Source of the DNA: Puccinellia tenuiflora
Lineage: Eukaryota; Streptophyta; Magnoliopsida; Poales; Poaceae
Direction: 5' to 3'
DNA length: 64,000 nucleotides
Assembly (NCBI GenBank): GCA_012064385.1
Contig: QRDG01000814.1
Coordinates: 776,671 to 840,670, forward strand
Below, piece by piece: positions 49,235-59,910 of this stretch. The notes beneath the pieces were generated by a model. That model ran no database searches and was not told the DNA's origin. It was given only the letters and a program-made list of their open reading frames with translations. Each line of letters starts with the position of its first letter. Within the stretch, counting starts at the first letter, position 1. The position numbers and the translations under genes are program-made.

Positions 49235-50592
49235 CGCTCCCTCTCGGCCACTACCCTCACCACCAGCACCAACCACTCTCTCACCCTCGCTTGGAAGCCG
49301 CAGAAGAGGAGCTCGAGCTCCACTCAAGCTGCTCGGCCGCCGAAGCCGTGCCGCCGCCGTAGCCCGTCTCCGGCGACGCCACGGTGCCCAGACGCAGCCC
49401 AGGCCACACGCAATCAACCCCGACCCTCGTCGCCGCCCCTCGCCGCCGGCAGGTAGCAGCCCGAGCCTCCTCTCTCTCCCCTGCTCCCTCTCTCCGTCGG
49501 GAGGAACATGATGGCTGTGCGCCGTCGATCTCCTGATCAACGGCCACGGTGCATTCCCGCCCGATTCAAAGAATTTCTGAAAACTGCTAAGTGCTGGAAA
49601 CAGTTTAGAGTAGCTATTTTTGCACACAAATTCTGAGGAATCTACTGCACCAAATTTTGTAATCTTTGCATGGTTAGAAAGATCTGGTTTCATAAATTCA
49701 TAAGCATGAATTGTTTTTCTAAATTAAAAAGTATAGTTGACTAAATGATCTAGGCAAAGTAGCTATGTTCTGTCTGTTTTCTCTGTTAGAAAATTTATCC
49801 AGATTTTGAAAACTAATATCTCGAGATCTAGGAATATAAAAATAGAAAATGAAAATGTTCTGGAAAGCTTATGAAATTATCTAACTCTCTAAAGTGGTTT
49901 CACCCCATTTAGACGAATAAATAAATAACGATATTCAAAATGCCACAGAAGGTACAAACCTAAACTTGTTTGTTTCTGATACTCTATTAACCCAAATGAG
50001 GTCAAACCAATTTTGTCAGCTCACATTTAAGCAATACTAGTTATCCCTAAGAGGATTTAAATTTTGAATAAAATTAACTTGAGTTGTAGCAAAAACTAGA
50101 ATATTGACTTTCTGGGTTAAAACATTTATACAGGAAGTTTAATAACTTAATTTGAATTAAATCCAATTGGGTTGTATTCTACACATCAGTAGCCTTCTAT
50201 AGAATTTTAGAAATGGCAGAGATATAAATGAAATTTAGAAAATTCATAACTTGATAAATATTCAATTTATGTTTTCTTAAATGATTAAACAAATCAATCA
50301 CAAATAAGGTGTGCCAAATGATCGGAAGGACAAACCCTATCCATTCATGCCATGCTCATGCATATTTAAGCCACTTCTTTAATAATGAGTTAATGTATGA
50401 ACAATGTGACCACTAAGGTAACTATGGGGTTGTTTCCAAACAATTACCTAATTATATGGAACTCCATTTAAACTATGAAATACATTAAATGATGATACCT
50501 TGCATAAACTTGTCATGGCATCATGTGATTGTGCATTGCACCTTGTCTTCGTGTGATTTATTTGTTTTTCCATATTGTTTGGGTATCGATAG

Positions 50593-50666
50593 ATTCCGGA
50601 GTGGAGGTTAACCCTACCAACCCCGACGAGCAGTACTACGCGCCCGGGCAGCAAGGCAAGAGATAA
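50593..50666 (+). other. Micro-ORF (alpha) in 5' LTR of F
   Basis: Acceptor-like gggtatcgatag precedes codons SGVEVNPTNPDEQYY and so on, ending QQGKR-TAA, 74 nt. In the 3' LTR (57825-57896) a 2-nt deletion breaks the frame. Confidence 0.5.
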
Positions 50667-51431
50667 CCTAACCTTCTTGGCATTCTAGCATCCTAAGTTT
50701 TATAAACTTGTTTTATCCACCATATTATTTGCATGCGATTCAAATGTCTCTTTGATCAAAAAATATAGAGATCCTATGATTGCATGTTTTTCCTCGAGCC
50801 AATCACATGTATCCCACCTATGAACCCTAGTGTTTGATGTGTTGGCCGGATACAAAATATAATTGTTGGTTATATGCTTAGCCGTGCTTAGAATGCTTAG
50901 TTGAAATACTAGTTATGTCCGTTATTGAATTCCATAATTGTTGATGTTGATGGAATGATTCGGGCATGATGGATAATGTGGTGCTTAATTAAAATGCTAA
51001 GACGGCTTGGTGAGTTGCCATCGGGGATGGTTTTTGCCTCACTCTAGCCCCTAGGTGCGGTTCTTGTCTCTAGACTCAAGATCGGCGTGCTGCCATTGGT
51101 GGGGTGTATGGGCGCCTTAATGACGAATAATTTGTGAGGGGCTTGTCAAGGATCCTCTAGTTTGCTATTTCCATTTGCGCGTGAGTGTGTGGGTGGAAAA
51201 GAAACCGAGGATGATGGTGGTGTTAGGATGTGGCCGCGGGGCAGGGCGCTGGGAGCGCTGAACCTGTCCTTCCGCACATGATGGTTCTTGAGTAGCCTCA
51301 TGCATTGTAAAGGTCTAACCGCGCCCGCTTGCCGGTCTTCCCGGAAGAGGGCCGACTAGGGAGCCGGCCGGTACCAATGGATAAGAAGCTGGGAGGTCCC
51401 TCGGGAAACCTGGCGACTTTCACATAGTACA

Positions 51432-51483
51432 CCCCTGCAGGGTTAAATCTTTTCGAAAAGCCGTGTCCGCGGTTATGGACGAC
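51432..51483. repeat. Three-dyad module in 5' LTR of F
   Basis: Read on the plus strand the order is CCCTGCAGGG, CTTTTCGAAAAG, then GTCC-N8-GGAC. It lies about 750 bp before the LTR 3' end. The 3' LTR copy (about 58671-58722) has lost one base of the central palindrome. Confidence 0.8.
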
Positions 51484-51817
51484 TTTGGGAATAGACGATA
51501 AGATCATAGAGAACATTAACCTATTGATATGGCAGCTAAAGGTTGCATAATCAACGTGTGATAAAGGTTCATTTCCTCGAAGGGGATTCGAGGGAGTGCC
51601 TTTGGTGGAGATGAGTGGTTCTGGCTGCAAGTTGGTTCGATGAGAACCAAAGATGAAAGTTTACTCTCTTATCCCTTTTCGAAAAACCTTCTGAGTAGTC
51701 GGTGCCATGGGTCTTTTATATCTTTTGAAAGGAAAACTAGCTTTATGCAAAAGTAAATACATATACAGCTTTAGAGCCTCCGTCAGCATTGGGCCTATAT
51801 CGCCCTACTAAACTTGC

Positions 51818-51832
51818 GAGTACGTCGTACTC
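51818..51832. repeat. Hairpin GAGTACG-T-CGTACTC upstream of micro-ORF beta
   Basis: Perfect 7-bp arms flank one central base, 35 nt before the acceptor-like site of beta. The same motif is in the B and E LTRs, and C has arms CAGTACT/AGTACTG at the equivalent place. Confidence 0.65.
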
Positions 51833-51867
51833 AGTCTCTCTTTGCTGCCTCGATATATGCATTTCAG

Positions 51868-51920
51868 AGGAGGACGACACCGAGCAGCTAGGTGGGTTCT
51901 TCGTGGACGTCGACGAGTAG
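51868..51920 (+). other. Acidic micro-ORF (beta) in 5' LTR of F
   Basis: Acceptor-like tgcatttcag is followed by EEDDTEQLGGFFVDVDE and TAG, 53 nt. It is intact also in the 3' LTR (59105-59157). Confidence 0.5.
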
Positions 51921-52235
51921 TTTGGGGTTCCCAGGTGGCAGCTTGGGACCGTGGAACAAGCTGGCTGGGATTGTTATTTGTAGGCCTCTTAGGCCCTATA
52001 TTTGCTTCTTGTTGTTAGACAACACTACCCGTTTCCGTTTGTTGAATTGATGGTCTGTGACCTTTTGATGTGAAATATTTGTATTCTTCTTGTTATATGA
52101 GTTGCTATATGATTTTGTGTCGTAGAGTCATGCAATGTGCCAGTTGTTCCACAAGTCTTGATCTCTCTACTATACGGGATAGCTACGTCTGTTGCACAAA
52201 GCTTCACTGTATAGTTTTGGGGTCGGGGCGTTACA

Positions 52236-54883
52236 AGTTGGTATCAGAGCAGGACTGCCTGTAGGAAACCCTTTCTATTGGTCGATGTGGGGTCTAGTGC
52301 GTGAAAATTATTTTTAACCTAAAAATGAGTTGTGAAAACCCTCTTAGGATTCTTTTTACTCCTTACCCAATTCACTCTGATCTCGGTGCCATCTTACCTC
52401 TATTTGATTTTAACGGCTTTTCTGATCGTCGGCAAATTCTAGATCTTTAGGATCACGGGGTTGGGTTCTACCTTTAGTTACTGGTTATCTTTGCTTGTCT
52501 GCAAAATCTAAATTCCGAAGAGGAGAAGTATTGCGGATCGTCAAGACATTCCTTGCTTTAGCCAAGATCTTGAACCGAAGGTCCCGGATTGTGCTAGGGC
52601 TCTGGTGTAATGATTCATGAGGGTTGTCACCCTTGTGAGCATTATACTATTGTGAGTTCCGGTGCATGAAGCTGATCTTTAACCCAAGATCTTTCCGTTG
52701 AACCCTGATGTTAAATTTTCAAACCCCACATCAGATTGGCAACAATTGAAGTTAGTCTTCAAGCTCGAGGGTGCAGCCGTAATTGGTTTCCTCGACAATG
52801 CTCTTCTTCGTCACTAGCTTTAACTAGGCTCTCTGTCTTGGAATCATCTGAATCCCGACGGGATTGCTCTTAGCGAGTTTTTCCATCAATACTAGTGAGT
52901 CCTCCACTAACATTCGTTCATGAATCCCTTTCGGCACTAGTTGTCTGAAGAGTGCTAACAGGGCTTCTGCTATATCCTGGAATTGTTGTTAGCCCGTTCC
53001 TCACTCGAAAGCTGTTGTCCGACCTCTATCGGTCCGTTGACCGTCAAGTGTATCGTGCATTGGGGTGTTCTGATGCATGTTATCCTTGTGGTTCATCAAG
53101 GCATTCCACTTCGGGATGTCAGGATAAACAAACTCTGGTACCTCTTCCATTTCTCGGAAAAAGGTCAAAGTGTTGTATTTTGCGGAGTAATAGCTTGTCT
53201 AGCTGTTGTTCCGTTCCACCTTGGAGTGTCACACTCTTTTATATCAAGAGGTCGTGCCTAGTATCATGACCTACCTGATGAAGTGATGCTCTTACCCTTC
53301 CTTATCCATCTACCTACCGAGCTACCCGGGCTCGAGAATGTTGAGGATGAATACCGTTGTGGTAATCAGATATTCTTAGCAATTGATATTGTTTTGAAAT
53401 TCAAAGACTTGGTGGCACTCTTAGCGTGATTGGTAATCATATCATCGAGCTGAGTTGTCTGTGTTGCCAAGTCCTTTCGTTAGGTGCACACCTCCGGTCA
53501 TCGAGTTAGATTCATGTCGGGACTCTCAAGACCACATCCTTTCCCTTGAATAGCAAGTTTCTCTCGCAACCAGTGACTTTTGTCGCTGTGGATCCGTGTG
53601 AAGTTCGCTTTGTCTCCTCGGGTTAAATCACAAGTTGGTTATGTATACGTGCATTATTGAGCTGGTAGGTTGATACCTCCCGTTCTCTGATTAAGCCATG
53701 TGTGCACACCACGCCCTGATCGAGTCGTTCCTAAATAAGAAGAAGTTGTCAAATCTCATCAGCTGACCGGTGTTTCCCAATCACGAATCAGTTGGGCTTC
53801 ATTTTTGGAGTCCATGTTGGTTCGAATTCCTCTGTGTAGTTGTGACCGTCTGGAACTCCCAAGCTAGCTCGTGTTTGTAGCTTGACACTGTAGCCCATGT
53901 CTGGTGAATGTAGTACCCTGTCTTGCGGCTAACTTCCGCAAACTCCTTCCATACCTACTAGGCCGAAGTATCTGCACACCTACCAACTCTGAATCTCAAG
54001 CAGAAATGGTGCTTGGTGGTTTACCAAGAGCATGACCTAGATCTTTTAGTAAACCCGATGGGTTCGGTGTTGTGGTTCAAGCACCTCACCGCAAAGTTGT
54101 TGGACTAAACCCTTTCAATCCCCACTATCCATGAGTATCATGGGTAGTTTATCTTAATAGTTCCCCTCAGGTCTTTTCTCTATCTTCAAGCACGATCTTC
54201 ACTTGAGGATTGATTGAAGGCTATTCTGAAGTCCGAGTGTGATATCTATAACCTTAGGGAGAATCTTACCACGGAGTGCTAAAAACCTATCAGTCAATTC
54301 CCTTACTCCTTGTATCTTAGGGATAGCTAGTGTATAAGGTTTGATCTCCTCATCTAATTGTGGATCAAATGCTATATCCTTCCCACCTCGGTGAAATCAA
54401 GGTTTTGCCCAATCACACGGACGTTGGGTCAATTCATTCTGTCTCGTTAGGGCCGAGGTTCCAACCTTATGGTAATGTCTCGTACGTCACAAGCGTGGAG
54501 TCCAAAAGAAGCTGTCCTTTCTCCTCACGGTGCCAAATCCCTACGGTCTACACATCTGGGTGTTTGAAATAATGTCTTGGTCTTGGACCAAGATCCTGAA
54601 CAATTGATCAGTTGTCCTATCCTCGACTCGACCTTTGTTTGGTCAAGTCCCTTTTAGTTTCCCCAATGGCTTACGGTTTGGGCAAGAGTCATTTTGTCTA
54701 CCACCTTAAGTTATCTCCTGCTCTTTCCGCTGTAGTGGCATGTCCTGTTAGTTAGCCAATCTCTACAACAAGGAAGATCATCGTGAGATTGAGAAGACCG
54801 TGGGAGATGTGTGTTGTCATGTTCCCCTCATCCCTACTTCTACTCTAGAATCTCGGGACGAGATTCCTGTAAGGGGGTAGAAT
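52236..54883 (+). mobile_element. Interior of element F
   Basis: This is a 2.6 kb stretch without a long open frame. It aligns with the E and B interiors in the opposite orientation. Small ORFs such as 52983-53261 are not kept in frame in the other copies. It ends with polypurine tract gtaagggggtagaa (54870-54883). Confidence 0.8.
52239..52250 (+). promoter_or_regulatory. Primer-binding site of element F (iMet tRNA)
   Basis: TGGTATCAGAGC starts three bases after the 5' LTR. Confidence 0.9.
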
Positions 54884-57800
54884 TGTAACAGCCCAGATTT
54901 GGTACCCTAAAATTTGGGCCAAATTTTCACTTTTTCTTTCTCATGATTGCATCATGGCATCTATAATTAAATTGCTCCACATAAAATCATGCTTTGGCTT
55001 AAATTATTAAATCAAGGTTGGTGAATATTATTGGACAAACAAAACTCCAAATTGAACTATCATATTTGTTCAGGAAGTTCCAAATTACTTTTTATAACCA
55101 ATGGTAAAGATCCAACTTTTGACAAGCAAATGTTTTAATTGGAGAATTCAAATGGGTGCCAACCAATGCTTAATTTTTAAACCAAAATTAGACCTTCAAA
55201 ATTCAAAATAAAAATATGGGTGCTTCATTAATATAATATGAGCCTCCATAAATGTTTATAATTTGTGGAGTGGCCAAATCAAATATTTTAGCAATTGCAA
55301 CCTTGCTTTCTCTCTTTTTCTTTAGCATGGAAATGCAATTATTCCCACATAGTGCCCTCTACCTTATATGAAAGAGCAGCCCCCATGCTTGCCCATTTGA
55401 TGTCCCCTCTGTCCAGCAGCTTCCCCTGTACGCCCTACACTCTCTGGACAAACCCTAGCACCCCCATGCCCTAAAACCTAGCCCTAAGTAGCCATGCCAT
55501 GGACATGGCCGCCACCATGCCACCTTGTCCAAACCAGTAGCAAACAAATTCCGCAACATGTCCTGGAGCTTGCCCTTGACGCATGGAAGCTCCCTAGGCC
55601 GAGCCCTTCACTCCTGGCCCTCCCCCTTGCCCGCAAACGGCGGTGAACTGCCGGCCGACACGCTGTCGAGCACCTTGCGGGCATGCACACACCGCGACCA
55701 CCCCGGCCGACAGGAGCCCACCCGAGCCGGCTCCGACCGCCCCGGCACGCGCAACACCTCCCTTGACCCCCTTGGCACGCGCCCGTGTCCCCCCCCCCCC
55801 AGCCCTCACGTCGCTCGCCCGCACGCCCCCGTGCCGCACGCGGCCTGGCCGTGCCACCCTTGCCCCCCACTGCCCCGAGCTTCCCGGCCTATAAAATGCT
55901 CCCTCTCGGCCACCACCCTCACCACCAGCACCAACCCACTCTCACCCTCGCTTGGAAGCCGCAGAAGAGGAGCTCGAGCTCCACTCAAGCTGCTCGGCCG
56001 CCGAAGCCGTGCCGCCGCCGTAGCCCGTCTCCGGCGACGCCACCGGTGCCCAGACGCAGCCCAGCCACCCGCAATCAACCCCGACCCTCGCCGCCGCCCC
56101 TCGCCGCCGGCAGGTAGCAGCCAGAGCCTCCTCTCTCTCCCCTTCTCCCTCTCTCCGTCGGGAGGAACATGATGGCTGTGCGCCGTCGATCTCCTGATCA
56201 ACGGCCACGGTGCATTCCCGCCCGATTCAAAGAATTTCTGAAAACTGCTAAGTGCTGGAAACAGTTTAGAGTAGCTACTTTTGCACGCAAATTCTGAGGA
56301 ATCTACTGCACCAAATTTTGTAATCTTTGTATGTTAGAAAGATCTGGTTTCATAAATTCATAAGCATGAATTGGTTTTCTAAATTAAAAATTAGTTGACT
56401 AAATGATCTAGGCAAAGTAGATATGTTCTGTCTGTTTTCAGAAACGTCTGAAAACAGATATTTGGTTCTGTTTTGAACTGTTAATTTAATTCACCTAGAT
56501 TTATTTAGGAGTTTGTCTTGGCATAACATGTTATTATGGTTAGTGTACTGGCATGAACAAGTGTGTGAACCCCAAAATAAATCTATATAAAAGATATCTA
56601 GGGAAAATGGCTAAGCAATAATTTTCACCACATGAAATAACAGAGATAGCCAACTTCCCCTGCAAGTTCCTATTTAACCTGAGGCCTAAAAATAGCAAAC
56701 TAAAATGATGTAGCTAGTATAACATGCCATCTTCACTTAGATGCAAGCCATTTTTATTTTTGGACATGTCTCCAATTAGAAATAAAAATGACAAATGCGT
56801 TAGTTTTAACTGAAAACTCAGAAAGGTTATTTTTATACCATCTTTGGGAGATGTTTCCTAAAACTTGGTTTAACCAAAAATACCAAACTAAAATGGTATA
56901 AAAAGTACATCAACTAGTCTACCCCATGCCACTGATTTATTCCATTTGGTCTTGTGGTTAAGTCAGTAGGAAATTATCAAATCAGTTAAGTTGTTAAACT
57001 TAAAAAGGGAATTTCTCTGTTAGAAAATTTATCCAGACTTTGAAAACTAATATCTCGAGATCTAGGAATCTAAAAATAGAAAAGGAAAATGTTCTGGAAA
57101 GCTTATGAAATTATCTAACTCACTAAAGTGGTTTCACCCCATTTAGACGAATAAATAAATAACGATATTCAAAATGCCACAGAAGGTATAAAACCTAAAC
57201 TTGTTTGTTTCTGATACTCTATTAACCCAAATGAGGTCAAACCAATTTTGTCAGCTCGCATTTAAGCAATACTAGTTATCCCTAAGAGGATTTAAATTTT
57301 GAATAAAATTAACTTGAGTTGTAGCAAAAACTAGAATATTGACTTTCTGGGTTAAAACATTTATACAGGAAGTTTAATAACTTAATTTGAATTAAATCCA
57401 ATTGGGTTGTATTCTACACATCAGTAGCCTTCTATAGAATTTTAGAAATGGCAGAATATAAATGAAATTTAGAAAATTCATAACTTGATAAATATTCAAT
57501 TTATGTTTTCTTAAATGATTAAACAAATCAATCACAAATAAGGTGCCAAATGATCGGAAGGACAAACCCTATCCATTCATGCCATGCTCATGCATATTTA
57601 AGCCACTTCTTTAATAATGAGTTAATGTATAAACAATGTGACCACTAAGGTAACTATGGGGTTGTTTCCAAACAATTACCTAATTATATGGAACTCCATT
57701 TAAACTATGAAATACATTAAATGATGATACCTTGCATAAACTTGTCATGGCATCATGTGATTGTGCATTGCACCTTGTCTTCGTGTGATTTATTTGTTTT

Positions 57801-59474
57801 TCCATATTGTTTGGGTATCGATAGATTCCGGAGTGGAGGTTAACCCACCACCCCGACGAGCAGTACTACGCGCCCGGGCAGCAAGGCAAGAGATAACCTA
57901 ACCTTCTTGGCATTCTAGCATCCTAATGTTTTATAAACTTATTTTATCCATCATATTATTTGCATGCGATTCAAATGTCTCTTTGATCAAAAATATAGAG
58001 AATCCTATGATTGCATGTTTTTCCCCGAGCCAATCACATGTATCCCTACCTATGAACCCTAGTGTTGATGTGTTGGCCGGATACAAAATATAATTGTTGG
58101 TTATATGCTTAGCCGTGCTTAGAAATGCTTAGTTGAAATACTAGTTATGTCCATTATTGAATTCCATAATTGTTGATGTTGATGGAATGATTCGGGCATG
58201 ATGGATAATTGTGGTGCTTAATTAAAATGCTAAGACGGCTTGGGTGAGTTGCCATCGGGGATGGTGTTTTGCCTCACTCTGGCCCCTAGGTTCGAGTTCT
58301 TGTTTCTAGACTCAAGATAGAGCGTGCTGCCATTGGTGGGTGTATGGGCGCCTTACTGACCGAATAATTTGTGAGGGGCTTGTCAAGGATCCTCTAGTTT
58401 GCTATTTCCATTTGCGCGTGAGTGTGTGGGTGGAAAAGAAACGAGGATGATGGTGGTGTTTAGGATGTGGCCGCGGGGCAGGGCGCTGGGAGCGCTGAAC
58501 CTGTCCTTCCGCACACTGATGGTTCTTGAGTAAGCCTCATGCATTGTAAAGGTCTAACCGCGCCCGCTCGCCGGTCTTCCCCGGAAGAGGGCCAACTAGG
58601 TGAGCCGGACGGTACAATGGATAAGAAGCTGGGAGGTCCCTCGGGAACCTGGCGACTTTCACATAGTACACCCCTGCAGGGTTAAATCTTTTGAAAAGCC
58701 GTGTCCGCGGTTATGGACGACTTGGGAATAGACGATAAGATTATAGAGAACATTAACCTAATTGATATGGCAGCTAAGGTTGCATAATCAACGTGTGATA
58801 AAGGTTCATTTCCTCGAAGGGGATTTGAGGGAGTGCCTTTGGTGGAGATGAGTGGTTCTGGCTACAAGTTGGTTCGATGAGAACCAAAGATAAAAGTTTA
58901 CTCTCTTATCCCTTTTCGAAAAACCTTCTGAGTAGTCGGTGCCATGGGTCTTTTATATCTTTTGAAAGGAAAACTAGCTTTATGCAAAAGTAAATACATA
59001 TACAGCTTTAGAGCCTCCGTCAGCATTGGGCCTATATCGCCTTACTAAACTTGCGAGTACGTCGTACTCAGTCTCTCTTTGCTGCCTCGATATTTGCATT
59101 TCAGAGGAGGACGACACCGAGCAGCTAGGTGGGTTCTTCGTGGACGTCGACGAGTAGTTTGGGGTTCCCAGGTGGCAGCTTGGGACCGTGGAACAAGCTG
59201 GCTGGGATTGTTATTTGAGGCCTCTTAGGCCCTATATTTGCTTCTTGTTGTTAGACAACACTAACCACCCGTTTCCGTTTGTTGAATTGATGGTCTGTGA
59301 CCTTTTGATGTGAAATATTTGTATTCTTCTCGTTATAGAGTTGCTATATGATTTTGTGTCGTAGAGTCATGCAATGTGCCAGTTGTTCCACAAGTCTTGA
59401 TCTCTCTACTATACGGGATAGCTACGTCTGTTGCACAAAGCTTCACTGTATAGTTTTGGGGTCGGGGCGTTACA
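54884..59474 (+). mobile_element. 3' LTR of F
   Basis: It starts tgtaacagcccagatttggt and ends ggggcgttaca before TSD gtgat. It contains the extra block 56440-57015. All regulatory-looking features of the 5' LTR recur, some with small lesions. Confidence 0.93.
56440..57015. other. 576-bp block present only in the 3' LTR of F
   Basis: The 5' LTR joins directly at this point. The block is bounded by the short direct repeat tttc (56436-56439 and 57012-57015), which fits a deletion by illegitimate recombination in the 5' LTR. Its left edge lies in an inverted repeat ctgttttcag/ctgaaaacag (about 56432-56457). I see no ORF or transposon ends in it. Confidence 0.75.
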
Positions 59475-59531
59475 GTGATTTACTTCACGACTCGCACGAG
59501 TCGCCATTACATCGAGACAGAACGAGCTTGC
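59475..59531 (+). pseudogene. Last visible piece of element A integrase
   Basis: After the TSD copy gtgat the A sequence continues in line with D (19740-19800): cgcacgagtcgccattacat, then gacagaacgagcttgc. It then ends abruptly at an N. Confidence 0.85.
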
Positions 59532-59532
59532 N
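59532..59532. other. Single ambiguous base at a sequence discontinuity
   Basis: The N separates integrase sequence of A from unrelated GC-rich DNA. The C-terminal part of integrase and the 3' LTR of A are absent to its right. Confidence 0.95.
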
Positions 59533-59910
59533 AGTAAATAAATACCGGCGGGAGAGGGCGGGGCAGCTGCGGCGCGTGGACGGTTTGACGCGACGGCGGC
59601 AGGCGCAGTAATGCGACGCGGGAGACGAGGCGATGAGGACGACGAAGCGTTGTGCCGCTGACAACGCGAGCCCATGAGAAGCTTCGCGCGGTTTCCCTCG
59701 GTTTCGCGCCATTTCCCCTCTCGCCGGCGCCCCCAGGCCGAACCCGACGCGCTGGGTTTGGCCTAGGACGCCGGATAAAATTTGGCCCAAATCCGGCGAA
59801 AAACGAGGCATTGGGGAGGTCCTGGGGGCGCGACTACGGGGATAATGGACCGCCGGCGTCGAAAAGTTGTCCTGGGGGGCTTCGTGGGGGGACGGCTGGA
59901 GTTGCTCTAA
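59533..59910. other. GC-rich fragment, possibly a truncated DNA transposon end
   Basis: This is a GC-rich, ORF-poor stretch that ends ggctggagttgctctaa (59894-59910). That resembles ends of small grass DNA transposons, which often begin TTAGAGCA-CTCCAGC. A left partner end is not found before the N. Low confidence. Confidence 0.25.

Larger units (their letters stand above)
48221..52235 (+). mobile_element. 5' LTR of F
   Basis: It runs from tgtaacagaccagatttggt to ggggtcggggcgttaca. In order it has an AT-rich start, a GC-rich promoter-like island (48840-49560), a long AT-rich part, micro-ORF alpha, the three-dyad module and micro-ORF beta. Compared with the 3' LTR it lacks 576 bp at 49781. 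Confidence 0.93.
48221..59474 (+). mobile_element. Element F: complete LARD-like element, inserted in A integrase
   Basis: TSD gtgat lies at 48216-48220 and 59475-59479. LTRs are 48221-52235 (4015 bp) and 54884-59474 (4591 bp); the difference is one 576-bp block. The interior 52236-54883 has a primer site, no long ORF and a polypurine tract. It is the same family as E but in the opposite orientation. LTR divergence, with several small indels, is clearly higher than in E, so it is older than E. Confidence 0.95.
3851..59531 (+). mobile_element. Element A: Ty3/Gypsy (Tat-type), interrupted and 3'-truncated
   Basis: Element A occupies 3851-9075, 46718-48220 and 59480-59531. Elements B and F fill the gaps, with TSDs ccaag and gtgat. 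It runs LTR, primer site, gag, protease, RT, RNase H, second RNase H and integrase, and then stops at an N. Its missing 3' part would include the integrase C-terminus, any antisense gene and the 3' LTR. It is closely related to D and is inactive through many stops and frameshifts. The second RNase H places it in the Tat group by established family knowledge. Confidence 0.9.

Noticed and set aside
48947..49693. 248-codon minus-strand ORF in the 5' LTR of F
   Set aside because: It is antisense to the promoter-like island, GC-driven, and its frame is not kept in the 3' LTR.
52952..53269. ORFs of 90-105 codons in the interior of F
   Set aside because: Equivalent positions in B and E are in different frames with stops, so they are not maintained as coding.
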